Positions 24,465 to 33,271 are shown, counted from the first letter of the stretch. The stretch is 48,898 nt of DNA from Acidobacteriota bacterium (GCA_022828085.1 JAJEIY010000044.1:1-48898), one strand, 5' to 3'. Notes: generated by a model not told the origin, from the letters alone. Program-made: numbers and translations.

Positions 24465-25486
24465 TTCACCTGGACACCAGCTTCCTGATCCGCATTCTCG
24501 ACCCGGATGCCCCCGAGACTCGCCTGCTCGAAACGATGGATCCGGACGAGGACATCGTCGTCAGCGCGCTCGCCTGGGCCGAGTTCCAGTGCGGGCCGAT
24601 CAAACCCGCGGAGCAGGAGATGGCAACGCGCATCGTGGACTCGTACCGCGACTTCACGATCGAGCACGCGGGCGTCGCTGCGCGTCTCTTCAACGAGTCC
24701 GGACGGCGACGCGGCTCCCTGCAGGACTGCGCCATCGCGGCGGCGGCGATCCATGACGGGGCGCGTCTCGCCACCGCGAACCTGACCGACTTTCGCCGGT
24801 TCGAACCTGCTGGCTTGGTGCTGATCGGCGACCTGGGGTCAGACGCCCGTCCAGAATGGCTCGACGCAGGGTCGCGACCTCCACCCGAAGTTCAGGACTC
24901 CGGCGCCGGCTGGTACGCCGGCGGCCAGGGCGCGGACCCCTCCCGGGAGGGGTCACCAGCATCCGGCGGCTCCCCAGCTTCGTCACGAACGGGGCCACTC
25001 TGGATGAGAGAGGCGTCGCTGGCCGGCGTGAGTGCCCCGGAGTTCCACTGGGAGTACTGGGACGCCGTCCTCGACAAGCTCAATCGCGTTGGCGGGCCCG
25101 TTTCCGGCAACAGTGCGCACCCGCCGTTCGCCCGGAGAACCCCGGCGAAAGACAACTGGATGAGTTTTCCGATCGGCAGAAGTGGGTTCTACCTCTACAC
25201 GACGACGCACCGCACGGCGGGACGGATCTCCGCATCTCTCTACATGTCGAAGCACCGAGCGTCCGCCTTCGACCGGTTGATGCGGGACCGGGAGGCCATC
25301 GAGTCCTCTATGGGTTCGCCCATGGTGTGGGACGATCTGAAGCCGAACGAGCGGGAGATCGGGGTGCTGCTGAAGAACGTGGTCCTGAACGATCCGAACG
25401 ATTGGGCGCGGCAGCACGAATGGCTGGTTCGGAAGCTCAACCTGCTGGACCGCGTGTTTCGGCCGAGGATCAAGCGGCTTCCCTGA
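24461..25486 (+). CDS. PIN-domain (VapC-like) toxin fused to a DUF4268-like domain
   Basis: A 341-residue chimera. Residues 1-130 are a complete PIN ribonuclease: IHLDTSFLIRIL with the first Asp, ALAWAEFQCG with the Glu, LQDCAIAAAAI and ATANLTDFRRF. Residues ~140-180 are Gly/Ser-rich and encoded by a decayed copy of the dispersed hairpin repeat (GCCGGCTGGTACGCCGGC near 24904). Residues ~190-341 look like a DUF4268-type module: SGFYLYTTTHRTAGRISASL, DRLMRDREAIESSMG, PMVWDDL and DWARQHEWLVRKLNLLDRVF. Normal VapC toxins end near residue 130. DUF4268 is usually found at the end of restriction-like proteins. Whether the fusion is expressed as one chain or arose by stop-codon loss through repeat insertion is open. 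Confidence 0.75.
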   Translation: MIHLDTSFLIRILDPDAPETRLLETMDPDEDIVVSALAWAEFQCGPIKPAEQEMATRIVDSYRDFTIEHAGVAARLFNESGRRRGSLQDCAIAAAAIHDGARLATANLTDFRRFEPAGLVLIGDLGSDARPEWLDAGSRPPPEVQDSGAGWYAGGQGADPSREGSPASGGSPASSRTGPLWMREASLAGVSAPEFHWEYWDAVLDKLNRVGGPVSGNSAHPPFARRTPAKDNWMSFPIGRSGFYLYTTTHRTAGRISASLYMSKHRASAFDRLMRDREAIESSMGSPMVWDDLKPNEREIGVLLKNVVLNDPNDWARQHEWLVRKLNLLDRVFRPRIKRLP

Positions 25487-25496
25487 GCCGGCGCGC

Positions 25497-25572
25497 CATC
25501 GGGGCGCAGCGTTACGTGGTTCCGCGGCCCTGCCGGGCCGCGGGTGCCGGTCTGAAGACCGGCGGTCCCCCC
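25497..25572 (+). repeat. Dispersed hairpin repeat copy
   Basis: Contains GCGGCCCTGCCGGGCCGC (a G/C hairpin) and CCGGTCTGAAGACCGG, the version with a TCT/AGA-extended stem. It lies between the convergent ends of the PIN-fusion gene and the amidohydrolase gene, where it may act as a bidirectional transcript end. Confidence 0.65.
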
Positions 25573-25575
25573 GCC

Positions 25576-27030
25576 CTACTCCAGCCCCACCAGACCCTTC
25601 ACCGACGCGATCAGCTTCAGCGAGTCGTAGCCGACGCCGTCCTTGAAGACGGTCACCACGTTGCGGATCTGGAAGGGATCCGCCACCGGATCGCCGTCGA
25701 TGAGGATCAGGTCGGCGAGCTTGCCCTCCTCGATGCTCCCGAGGTCGCCGTCCACCCCAAGCACCCGGGCGCCGTTCAGGCTCATCACCTGCATCGCCTG
25801 CGCGGGGGTGAACTCGGCCTCGAGGAGCAGCTCGTAGTTCCGCTGGTCGCCGAAGCCGGGCAGCGCGCCGCCGTTCCCGGTGGGGTCCACGCCGGCGGCG
25901 AGCAGGCCGCCCGCCTGGAAGTAGCGGTACTCGAACGCCTGGGCCTTCGGAAAGAGGTCCTGCATGACGGCGTCGCTGGCGCCGGCGATCTCCTCGCGGC
26001 GCGCGAGGTACTCGTCCCGCGCCCCGGGGGAGAGCGCCTCGAGGTTCCGGTCCTCGAGCGGGGGCCGGCCCGGCACCGAAAGCTCGTAGACCGCAAGCGT
26101 CGAGGTCAGCGCGACCTCGTTGTCCACCATGTGGGAGATCGTGGCGTTGACCTCGTCCGAATCGATGTCGATGTCGCGGAGGGTGTTCCGGAAATCGGGC
26201 GGGCACTCGTCCGGCTCCTTGGCCGCGTGGTACTCGGTGTTCGTGAAGAACCCGTGCTCCAGCGAGTCGATGCCGAGGTCCACCGCTTCCCGGAAGGTCA
26301 CCGAGCAGAGGTGCGCGGTGAACTTGAGGCCGTGCTTGTGCGCTTCCTCGATCGCGGCGCCGAGCTCGGCCCGGGAGATCCGCGTGTAGGCCTTGAACCA
26401 GGTCGCTCCTTCCTCGGCCCAGTAGGCCACCACCCGGCGGGCGTCCTCGGGACTGTTCACCTGGGTCATGTAGGTGCTGGCGCCGGCGCCCGAGATGTAG
26501 GGGCCGGTGATGTGCATCCGCGGCCCCACGATCTCGCCCGCCTCGATGGCGCGCCGCATGTTGATCTCGCTGTACGGGGAGTAGCTGCCGGTGGTGCGGA
26601 TCGTGGTGACGCCCGCCGCGAGGTAGAGCCGCGGCGAGGTGGTGTTCATCTGCGAGTGCCGCGCCGCCGTCGTGTAGAAGGTGTGGTTGTGGATGCCGAT
26701 GAGGCCGGGGATCACGGTGTGCCCGGACCCGTCGATCCGGCGCGCGCCGTCGGGGACCTGAACGTCGCCGTCCGCGCCCAGGCTCTGGATGCGGCGGTCG
26801 GCGATGACCACGGTCTGGCCGGAGCGTGGGGCGGCCCCGGTGCCGTCCACGACCTGGACCCCGGTGATCGCGATCACCGGGTCGCCGTACTGCACGAACT
26901 GCCGGGCGTCTTCGGTGAGTTCCTCGGCGGTCTGGGCGGCGGCCGCCGCCGGGAGCGCGAGGAGCGCGATGGCCCCGAGGATCCCGAGGGCCTTCCGGGC
27001 CGCGGAACCGTGAGAGAAGAGTTCGGACAT
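25576..27030 (-). CDS. Secreted amidohydrolase family protein
   Basis: About 484 residues from ATG 27030, which has AAGGAGG upstream; a longer ORF start at 27099 is unlikely. A signal peptide (ALGILGAIALLALPAAAAAQ) predicts export. The amidohydrolase superfamily pattern is present: PGLIGIHNHTFY for the first metal ligands, WFKAYTRIS for a possible carboxylated Lys, FTAHLCSVTF and DSLEHGFFTN for the later His ligands, and AGVDPTGNG for the catalytic Asp. The C-terminal GKLADLILIDGDPVADP is typical of the group that includes imidazolonepropionase-like and Xaa-Pro dipeptidase-like amidohydrolases. The substrate is unknown. It is divergent from the sialidase-fold gene at 27108. Confidence 0.88.
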   Translation of the reverse strand: MSELFSHGSAARKALGILGAIALLALPAAAAAQTAEELTEDARQFVQYGDPVIAITGVQVVDGTGAAPRSGQTVVIADRRIQSLGADGDVQVPDGARRIDGSGHTVIPGLIGIHNHTFYTTAARHSQMNTTSPRLYLAAGVTTIRTTGSYSPYSEINMRRAIEAGEIVGPRMHITGPYISGAGASTYMTQVNSPEDARRVVAYWAEEGATWFKAYTRISRAELGAAIEEAHKHGLKFTAHLCSVTFREAVDLGIDSLEHGFFTNTEYHAAKEPDECPPDFRNTLRDIDIDSDEVNATISHMVDNEVALTSTLAVYELSVPGRPPLEDRNLEALSPGARDEYLARREEIAGASDAVMQDLFPKAQAFEYRYFQAGGLLAAGVDPTGNGGALPGFGDQRNYELLLEAEFTPAQAMQVMSLNGARVLGVDGDLGSIEEGKLADLILIDGDPVADPFQIRNVVTVFKDGVGYDSLKLIASVKGLVGLE

Positions 27031-27107
27031 CTGCGCCTCCTTGCCGGAGCGGGAACCGGCGAACGGTATCCCGAATCCCGCCGTCCGTGCGAGAATCACC
27101 GGTTCCG

Positions 27108-28463
27108 ATGCGCGCCCGGACTTCTTCGCATCTCGCCGGCCTTCTCGGCGGCTGCCTGCTCGCCGCGGGGGCGAGCGCCCAGGAGGGCGTCTCGCCGCTC
27201 GAGACCCCCGCCCCCGACGGGAGCGGGATGTACTCGCTCTACTCGGCTGCGGAGGGCGCCACCTTCCTCAGTTGGGTGGAAACGGCCGGTGAGGGGCATG
27301 CCCTCCGGTTCTCGGAACTCCAGCGTCCGGGAAGCAGCGAGGACGTGACCGAGGACGCCTGGGGCGAGCCGAAGCTGGTCGCCGAGGGGTCCGGCTGGTT
27401 CGCCAACTGGGCGGACCACCCGAACATCGCGCTCGTCGGGGAAGACCGGCTCGCCGCCCACTACCTGGTCCGCAACCCGGAGGCCGAGGGGCACTACGGG
27501 TACGGGCTGAAGATCGTGTATTCGATGGACCGGGGCGCCACCTGGCGCGAGGTGTTCTCCGAGGGGCTGAAGAACGTCGAGAGCTACTCCGGGTTCGTTT
27601 CCTTCACCCCGGAGCAGGGCGGCTTCTCGGCGGCCTACCTCACCCCGCCGCCGGGTTCGAAGGACCCCGCGGACATGACCCTGCGGCTCGCCCGGTTCCA
27701 CGAGCAGGGCTACCAGCTCGGCAACCAGCGCCTCGATCCCGACGTGTGCAGTTGCTGCCCCACCGCGATGGCGACCATCGACGGCGATCCGGCCGTCGTC
27801 TATCGGGACCGGGTCCGGAACGCCCCGGAGGACGACGTTCGCGACATCGCCATCACCCGCAAGCGGAGGGGCCGCTGGGAACCGGGGAAGCCGGTTCACG
27901 CGGACGGTTGGGGCATCAACGCCTGCCCGGTGAACGGTCCCACGATCGCGGCGACCGACAACGCGGTGGCGGTCGCCTGGTTCACCATGGCCAGCGGGGA
28001 GCCCGAGGTCCGGTTCGCGTTCTCGCAGAACGGCGGGGAGAGCTTCGGGACCCCGATCCGTCTGGACGGCGGCAGCGGACGCGGCTACACCGCGGTCACG
28101 ATGCTCGACGACGGGAGCGCGGTCGCCGCCTGGCTCGAAGTGCCGAGTTCACGCCGGGGCGAGGTCCGGGTCCGGCGCGTCTACCCGGACGGGCTGATCG
28201 GGCCGTCCGTCAAGGTGGCGGACGCTCCGGCCGGCCGGGAAGCCGGGGTCCTGCAGCTCGTCCGGGTGGCCAACGAGCCGCCGCCGGAGCCGGAGGAAGA
28301 CGAAGAGGGCGAGGACGAGGCCGACGAGGAAGACGCCGGGGAAGAAGCGGCGGAAGGCGAGGACATCGAAGAGGTATTCGACGTCCAGGAACGCCTGATG
28401 GTCGCCTGGCGGGACGGCAAGGTCCGCACCGCCGTCGTGGCGGTCTCCGCGCTGGAGTTCTGA
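27108..28463 (+). CDS. Secreted sialidase-fold (BNR-like) protein
   Basis: About 451 residues from ATG 27108. It begins with a signal peptide (HLAGLLGGCLLAAGASAQ). The body shows repeated beta-propeller blade features with Asp-box-like turns (SMDRGATWREVF, SQNGGESFGTP), as in exo-alpha-sialidase-fold proteins. The usual sialidase FRIP motif and arginine triad are not clearly seen, so enzymatic activity is doubtful. A CSCC cluster (~residue 215, DVCSCCPTA) is unusual. Near the C-terminus lies a highly acidic insertion of Glu/Asp/Ala (~393-425). The gene is divergent from the amidohydrolase. Confidence 0.75.
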   Translation: MRARTSSHLAGLLGGCLLAAGASAQEGVSPLETPAPDGSGMYSLYSAAEGATFLSWVETAGEGHALRFSELQRPGSSEDVTEDAWGEPKLVAEGSGWFANWADHPNIALVGEDRLAAHYLVRNPEAEGHYGYGLKIVYSMDRGATWREVFSEGLKNVESYSGFVSFTPEQGGFSAAYLTPPPGSKDPADMTLRLARFHEQGYQLGNQRLDPDVCSCCPTAMATIDGDPAVVYRDRVRNAPEDDVRDIAITRKRRGRWEPGKPVHADGWGINACPVNGPTIAATDNAVAVAWFTMASGEPEVRFAFSQNGGESFGTPIRLDGGSGRGYTAVTMLDDGSAVAAWLEVPSSRRGEVRVRRVYPDGLIGPSVKVADAPAGREAGVLQLVRVANEPPPEPEEDEEGEDEADEEDAGEEAAEGEDIEEVFDVQERLMVAWRDGKVRTAVVAVSALEF

Positions 28464-28646
28464 ACGGCGCGCCGGCTTGGAACGCCGGTCTCCGACCGGC
28501 ACGCGCTGCGCGACCGCGCAGCGCACGGCGTGACGCCAACTCGCAAAGTCGGCCCCCGCCTCGGCGTGGCTCTCAAGAGCGGAGGTGACGCATGCGGCCT
28601 GGAACGCCGGCTTCAGCCGGCACAGCCCGCCGCCGGCGGGCGGAGG
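28464..28646 (+). repeat. Cluster of dispersed hairpin repeats
   Basis: Contains a full copy at 28474-28545 (CCGGTC-TCC-GACCGG, then CACGCGCTGCGCGACCGCG, CAGCGCACGGCG) and a second at about 28598-28622 with the stem GCCGGC-TTCA-GCCGGC. No gene is visible in the gap. Confidence 0.75.
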
Positions 28647-28933
28647 GACGGACCTCATTCGCCGGGATGGCGCGCCGGCATGGAACGCCCGTCACCGACC
28701 CGCACGCGCAGCGCGACCGCGCAGCGCACGGCGTGACGCCAACCTGCGGGACGGTTCACTCCTTCGGAGCCCACCGGAGCACAACGGACGCGCCTGTCCC
28801 GGTGTCTCGCATGGGCGAACAGCAACACGCCGCCTGCGGGCCTGCGGCCCGCGTGCCGGTCGGAGACCGGCGTTCCAAGCCGTTATGTCACTTCCGCTCC
28901 GCGTCGAGGAGCGCGCGTTTCCGGTCCAGGCCC
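28647..28933 (+). repeat. Direct repeat copy 1, containing a duplicated 3' end of the Ada-like gene
   Basis: About 287 bp nearly identical to 29831-30117, at a constant offset of 1184 bp. The left part is dispersed hairpin repeat. The right end (28888-28933) matches the last ~15 codons of the Ada-like gene (minus strand, LDRKRALL and ERK) without the rest of that gene, so this copy is a detached fragment. Between the two copies lie only two small genes. Confidence 0.85.
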
Positions 28934-29044
28934 TGACCGACCCGACTCAGGATTGGGGAACGTCCTCTCCCGGCACCGCCGAGAGACGTGGTGGGGACCG
29001 GTGCCTCTGGTGCAGAATGTATCCTGCGTCAAGGAGGCATGCCC

Positions 29045-29341
29045 ATGGCCGCAACCCAGCCGATCCCGGTTCGGGAGTTGCATGACCTTTTCGAGCAGCA
29101 CCTCCGCTTCGATTTCGCCGAGCGTCACCACAGCCAGTACGCGCTGATCTATCGCGATGCAACTGCGCCCGGCGCCGATCCGATAGAGCAACTCCGATCG
29201 GGAGCGCTCTTCTTCGAGAGCATGGAGGCTGCCGTGGACGAGGCGTATCGCCGGAGCCTCCAGCCGGGATACTTCCTCGTCGCCGAGTGCATCTTCCGCA
29301 GCGAACTGCAACCCGCCATATTCCACTCCAGAGTGGGGTAA
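29045..29341 (+). CDS. Small hypothetical protein paired with a retropepsin-like protease
   Basis: 98 residues from ATG 29045; AAGGAGG at 29031-29037 is spaced correctly for this start and too close to the ATG at 29039. The product MAATQPIPVRELHDLFEQHL has a helical, acidic/His-containing N-terminus (FDFAERHHSQYALIYRD). The C-terminal half reads ALFFESMEAAVDEAYRRSLQ, PGYFLVAECIFRSE. I do not recognise the family. Its TAA is immediately followed by the ATG of the next gene, so the two are expressed together. The pair sits alone between direct repeats, so it travels as a cassette. Confidence 0.65.
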   Translation: MAATQPIPVRELHDLFEQHLRFDFAERHHSQYALIYRDATAPGADPIEQLRSGALFFESMEAAVDEAYRRSLQPGYFLVAECIFRSELQPAIFHSRVG

Positions 29342-29776
29342 ATGGCCGGTTTCGAGCACCGGTCATCGCATCGCGGCCTCGCTCTCCGCACGAGGGTCGG
29401 GATCGGCGACGGCGGGGCGGCATCGGCACCCGCAGGAACCCTGTCCCAGGTGACGGCGATCTGGGACACGGGAGCAACCCATTCGCTGATCAGCAGCCGC
29501 ATGGTCGCGCGGCTCGAGCTGCTTCCCATCGGCTTCTCACCCCTGCGCTCCATTCGAGACGAGAGGGACGCCGCCGTCTACTGGGTCTGGTTGAGGATTC
29601 CGAACGGCGCCCGTGGCGCGGCCATGTGGAGGATTCCCGTTCTGGAAGAGGAACTCGGGCCGGACGTCGATTTCCTGATCGGGATGGACATCATCACCAA
29701 GGGCGACCTCCATGTGACGCGTGGGAGGACCGCGGGGGGACCAACGTCATCCCTGGTGTTCAGGGTTGCCGAATAG
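29342..29776 (+). CDS. Retropepsin-like aspartic protease domain protein
   Basis: A 144-residue protein with the single-domain retroviral-type aspartic protease pattern: the active-site triad in AIWDTGATHSLIS (~residue 40), a flap region after LRSIRDERDAAVYWV, and the second signature VDFLIGMDIITKGDLHV (~108), matching the ILGxD-type motif. Such proteins work as homodimers. There is no signal peptide, so it should act in the cytoplasm. It begins directly after the stop of the 98-residue gene. A processing or activating role on the neighbour is an attractive guess, without direct evidence. Confidence 0.75.
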   Translation: MAGFEHRSSHRGLALRTRVGIGDGGAASAPAGTLSQVTAIWDTGATHSLISSRMVARLELLPIGFSPLRSIRDERDAAVYWVWLRIPNGARGAAMWRIPVLEEELGPDVDFLIGMDIITKGDLHVTRGRTAGGPTSSLVFRVAE

Positions 29777-29830
29777 GCGACTGCCGAGAGAGGTCCGGAC
29801 CGCGCTGGAGTTCTGAGGGCAGGACGGACC

Positions 29831-30117
29831 GACGGACCCCATCCCGCGCGATGGCGCGCCGGCTTGGAACGCCGGTCTCCGACCGGCACGCGCTGCGCGA
29901 CCGCGCAGCGCACGGCGTGACGCCAATCTGCGGGACGGTTCACTCCTTCGGAGCCCACCGGAGCACAACGGACGCGCTTGTCCCGGTGTCTCGCATGGGC
30001 GAACAGCGACACGCCGCCTGCGGGCCTGCGGCCCGCGTGCCGGTCGGAGACCGGCGTTCCAAGCCGTTACGTCACTTCCGCTCCGCAGCGAGGAGCGCGC
30101 GTTTTCGGTCGAGGCCC
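29831..30117 (+). repeat. Direct repeat copy 2, overlapping the 3' end of the Ada-like gene
   Basis: Partner of 28647-28933. It includes a dispersed hairpin repeat at 29857-29925, a further hairpin at 30038-30062 in reverse orientation, and the genuine last codons of the Ada-like gene at 30072-30117. Identity stops sharply at 30117/28933 inside that gene. Confidence 0.85.
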
Positions 30118-30944
30118 CAGCGATAGCCGCCGAGGTTGCCGTCCCCCCGCAGGACGCGGTGGCAGGGCACCAGGACGGCGAGGCGGTTTGCCGCGCAGGC
30201 GGCGGCTACGGCGCGGGCCGCCTGCGGCCGGTCGATTCCCGCCGCCAGCTCGCCGTAGCTGATCACGTCGCCCTCGCGGACGCTCAGGAGAAAGCGCCAG
30301 ACCTTCATCTGGAAGGCCGTTCCGCGGAGGTCGAGCGGCAGGTCGGGGCGGGGGGCGCCATCGGCCAGGTGCGCGTCCAGCGCCGTGACCCAGGCGTCCA
30401 GTTCGGGAGCCTCCTGCGCGGACGACGCGATGAGGGCCGCGTTCGGGAACTCCGCGCGTAGCTGCTGGAGAAGGACGTCCGCGTCCTCCCCGAACTGTGC
30501 GAAGGCGACGCCGCGCTCGGTGGCCGCCATCAACAGGACGCCGAGCGCCGTATCCCGGGAGGCGTAGGCGATCGTCTCTCCGGCCCCGCCGGCCCGGTAG
30601 GCCCGCGGCGTCATCCCGATGTTGCGGACGCGTTCCCCGTAGACCCGGCTCAGGGAGCCGAACCCGGCCGAGAAGATCGCGCCGGTGACGTCGTCCCCTT
30701 CCTTGAGCGCCGCCTTGAGGCGCTTCATGCGAACGGCGTCCTGATACGCCTTGGGCGAGACGCCGAACGCCGCCTTGAAGACGCGCTGCAGGCGCGACGG
30801 CGAAAGACGCACCCGCTCCGCGAGTTCCCGGAGCGTCAGGCGCTCCTCGGCGTGGGCCTCGATGAATCGGGCGGTGTCCGCCAGCCGGGTCAGCGCCGGT
30901 TCGGGTTCGGATGGCATCGGCATGGTTTCAGCTCCCGACGTCAT
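30072..30944 (-). CDS. AraC-type HTH plus O6-alkylguanine-DNA alkyltransferase (Ada-like)
   Basis: About 290 residues from ATG 30944 (ATG 30923, better spaced to a GGGAG, is also possible). Residues ~20-110 are an AraC-type helix-turn-helix: LTLRELAERVRLSPSRLQRV and SLSRVYGERVRNIGMTPRAY. The C-terminal half is the alkyltransferase: GTAFQMKVWRFLLSVREG, VISYGELAAGI, the acceptor-cysteine motif VPCHRVLR (~residue 258), and GGYRWGLDRKRALL. It transfers alkyl groups from DNA to itself and may regulate the adaptive response. The Ada N-terminal zinc-finger domain for phosphotriester repair is absent. The 3' end is duplicated at 28888-28933. Confidence 0.9.
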   Translation of the reverse strand: MTSGAETMPMPSEPEPALTRLADTARFIEAHAEERLTLRELAERVRLSPSRLQRVFKAAFGVSPKAYQDAVRMKRLKAALKEGDDVTGAIFSAGFGSLSRVYGERVRNIGMTPRAYRAGGAGETIAYASRDTALGVLLMAATERGVAFAQFGEDADVLLQQLRAEFPNAALIASSAQEAPELDAWVTALDAHLADGAPRPDLPLDLRGTAFQMKVWRFLLSVREGDVISYGELAAGIDRPQAARAVAAACAANRLAVLVPCHRVLRGDGNLGGYRWGLDRKRALLAAERK

Positions 30945-30991
30945 TCCAGCGCAGCCGCCCCCGCGCGTCCATCCGTTTCTTGTCGCCGAAT

Positions 30992-33199
30992 CTACGGATC
31001 CACCTCGAAGACAAAGCGCATGCCGGTCTCGAGGTGCTCGGCGATGTGACAGTGCGCCATCCACTTGCCGGGATTCGTGATCTCGAGCAGGAGGTCCACG
31101 GTCTCCCCCGCCGCGATGAGCACGGTGTCCTTGAAGACCTGGTTCGTCACCGGCGCGCCGTTCCGGCGCAGCACCAGGAACCGCTGGCCGTGGATGTGGA
31201 AGGGGTGCTGCATCGCGTGGAGGGCCGCCGCGTCGTTCTCGATCCGGATGGTGGCCACGTCCCCGATCTGAAAGCGCCAGGCGATGTCCATGTCCTCGCG
31301 GCCGGTCGCCGGTTCGCGCACGATCCAGCGGACCTCCTCGGGGGTGGCCACCGAGTTCATCATCGGCATGGTGTCCGCCCACTCGACCGCCGGGAAGAAG
31401 ACCCGGTCGGCCCGCATGCGCTGCATGATCGCGGGATCGAGGCCGGTCACCTCCATCGTGAGCAGGAGTTCGTAGTCCGGCGCCCGGTCGAAGTGGCTCC
31501 GGAAGCGCGCCACGTCCTCCACCACCGGAGCGTTCTCCCGGAGGTCGCCGTAACCCGGCGCGGCCGCCGGGTCGGCGCCGCGGTCGCGGACCCGAACGGT
31601 CCCCAGCCGGGTGACCCGCGAGAAGTAGCCGCCGAAGGTGTGCTCCAGCGGGCGCACCCGGTTCTCGAGGGCGTGCTCTCCGGCGGTCTCGTAGCGGACC
31701 TCCACGATGTAGCGCTCGGCGGGCGCCAGCGTCACCGAATCCACCCACGTCTCGCGCTCGAACTTCGAGAGGTCGGAGCCCACGACCTTGATCCGGTGCG
31801 TGCCCGGTTCGCCGAACGACAGGTTGAACGTGCGGGTGTTCGAGACGTTCGTCAGGAAGAAGCGGACGACCTCGCCCCGGTCGAGCTCCAGCGCGTACTC
31901 CGGCTCCCCGTTCACGAGCATCAGGTTGCCGAAGCGGCCCATCAGCGAGTGGGTGGCGCGCTCGGTCCCGAAGGGAAAGAGCCCCCCGTCGTCGGCGATC
32001 AGGAGATCGTCGAGCATGAGGATCTCCTCCCGGTGCACCGGCGCGTACCACGTCTCGGGCGGGGCCTCGACCAGCATGTTCCCGTAGAGCCCGAGGTCCT
32101 GCTGGACCTCCTCGCGGTGGTGGGGGTGGTACCAGTAGAGGCCGGCGTCCGGGAAGAAGAGCCGGTACTCGAAGCGCCCACCGGGGGGGACCGGGTCCTG
32201 GGTGAGGTGCGGCACCCCGTCGAAGGCGTTGTCGAGGCGGAGCCCGTGCCAGTGGATCGCGGTGGGCCAGGACGTGTGGTTCTCGAAGTTGACGAAGATC
32301 GTGGAGTCCTGGTCCACATGGATCAGGGGTCCGGGGTACTGCCCGTTGAAGCCGTACATCACGTAGTCGCGGCCGTGAATGGTCCGACGGACCCGTTCTG
32401 CGGTCAGGTCGAGCGTCTGCCCGTCCTGGAGCCGCACGACCTGCGAGGGAACGGCGTCCGGGAGCGTCTCGTCCGCCGTGACCCGAGGCAGGAACGGCAA
32501 CGGCTCCGGCCGCAGATGCCCGAGTCCGGGGACCATCGGCGTTTCCGGGAGCATCGGCGGGTGCGACCAGGCGGGCTCGTCGGACGCCGGTCCGTGCCCC
32601 ATCGCCGCATGGTCCATCGCGCCGTGGTCCATGGGGAGGGCGGCGCTCTCGCCGGTGCCGGTCACCGGGACCATGAGGTGGTTGTCGGGCAGGATCCGGG
32701 TGGACGGCGAGGCGCCCCGGAGCGCGAGCCGGCCGGTGCGGCGCTCGACGTCCGCCGAGGGCTCGGCGCTGATCAGGATCACGAACTTGTCGAAGGCGAC
32801 GGGGCCCAGATCGGCAAAGGTCCCGTTGCCCACCTCACCCAGCCGCACCACCGGGTCCATGATGGGGGTCGTCGCCCAGGCGACGTAGGTGCGGAAGTCA
32901 CCGAGCGAACCGGGCTCGGGGAGCCCCTCGATCTCCAGGTCGAGCCGGTAGCGCTGGCTGCCGTCGCGGGTCACCGAGACGCCGAAGGGGCTCGGGTCCC
33001 AGCGCAGGAAGGCGGTGCCGCCGGCGGGAGCGAGGTCCGGCGTCGGGTAGAGGGCGACGCGGTTGAGGCCGGGGGCGCCCCAGCCGGACCGGTCGGTGAC
33101 CGCGCCTTCCTGGCCGGCGGCGGGGGACGGAGCCATCCAGAGGGCTCCGGCCACCAACGAGGCGGCCACCGCGCGAGAGGTCTCAGCGCGCCCTGTCAA
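30992..33199 (-). CDS. Multicopper oxidase with Met/His-rich segment
   Basis: About 735 residues from TTG 33199, which follows a GGAGAG site. A signal peptide ends near SPAAGQ. Residues ~30-180 are a beta-rich extra domain. Near 210 lies a Met/His-rich copper-handling stretch (MDHGAMDHAAMGHG). The four copper motifs are present: TAIHWHGLRL, YWYHPHHREEV, HAMQHPFHIHGQRF and GKWMAHCHIAEHLETGM. It should oxidise substrates or Cu(I) with reduction of oxygen to water, in the periplasm. The gene is divergent from the cupin and ZnuD-like TonB receptor genes at 33272-38930. That suggests a copper or metal homeostasis cluster. ORFs continuing past 33199 on this strand are antisense artefacts. Confidence 0.92.
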   Translation of the reverse strand: MTGRAETSRAVAASLVAGALWMAPSPAAGQEGAVTDRSGWGAPGLNRVALYPTPDLAPAGGTAFLRWDPSPFGVSVTRDGSQRYRLDLEIEGLPEPGSLGDFRTYVAWATTPIMDPVVRLGEVGNGTFADLGPVAFDKFVILISAEPSADVERRTGRLALRGASPSTRILPDNHLMVPVTGTGESAALPMDHGAMDHAAMGHGPASDEPAWSHPPMLPETPMVPGLGHLRPEPLPFLPRVTADETLPDAVPSQVVRLQDGQTLDLTAERVRRTIHGRDYVMYGFNGQYPGPLIHVDQDSTIFVNFENHTSWPTAIHWHGLRLDNAFDGVPHLTQDPVPPGGRFEYRLFFPDAGLYWYHPHHREEVQQDLGLYGNMLVEAPPETWYAPVHREEILMLDDLLIADDGGLFPFGTERATHSLMGRFGNLMLVNGEPEYALELDRGEVVRFFLTNVSNTRTFNLSFGEPGTHRIKVVGSDLSKFERETWVDSVTLAPAERYIVEVRYETAGEHALENRVRPLEHTFGGYFSRVTRLGTVRVRDRGADPAAAPGYGDLRENAPVVEDVARFRSHFDRAPDYELLLTMEVTGLDPAIMQRMRADRVFFPAVEWADTMPMMNSVATPEEVRWIVREPATGREDMDIAWRFQIGDVATIRIENDAAALHAMQHPFHIHGQRFLVLRRNGAPVTNQVFKDTVLIAAGETVDLLLEITNPGKWMAHCHIAEHLETGMRFVFEVDP

Positions 33200-33271
33200 C
33201 TCTTTCTCTCCAGCCGATCCGCGACGAATCCCGGCTCGAATGGTAGCGGCGAACCCTGTTAGATTGCGGCG

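Noticed and set aside
24856..27348. Very long plus-strand ORF (830 codons) over the amidohydrolase
   Set aside because: It runs antisense to a well-motifed amidohydrolase; the translation is Arg/His/Val-rich without domains, as expected from GC-rich antisense frames.
28988..29044. Upstream start of the 98-residue gene at 28988 or 29039
   Set aside because: The AAGGAGG at 29031-29037 is correctly spaced only for ATG 29045.
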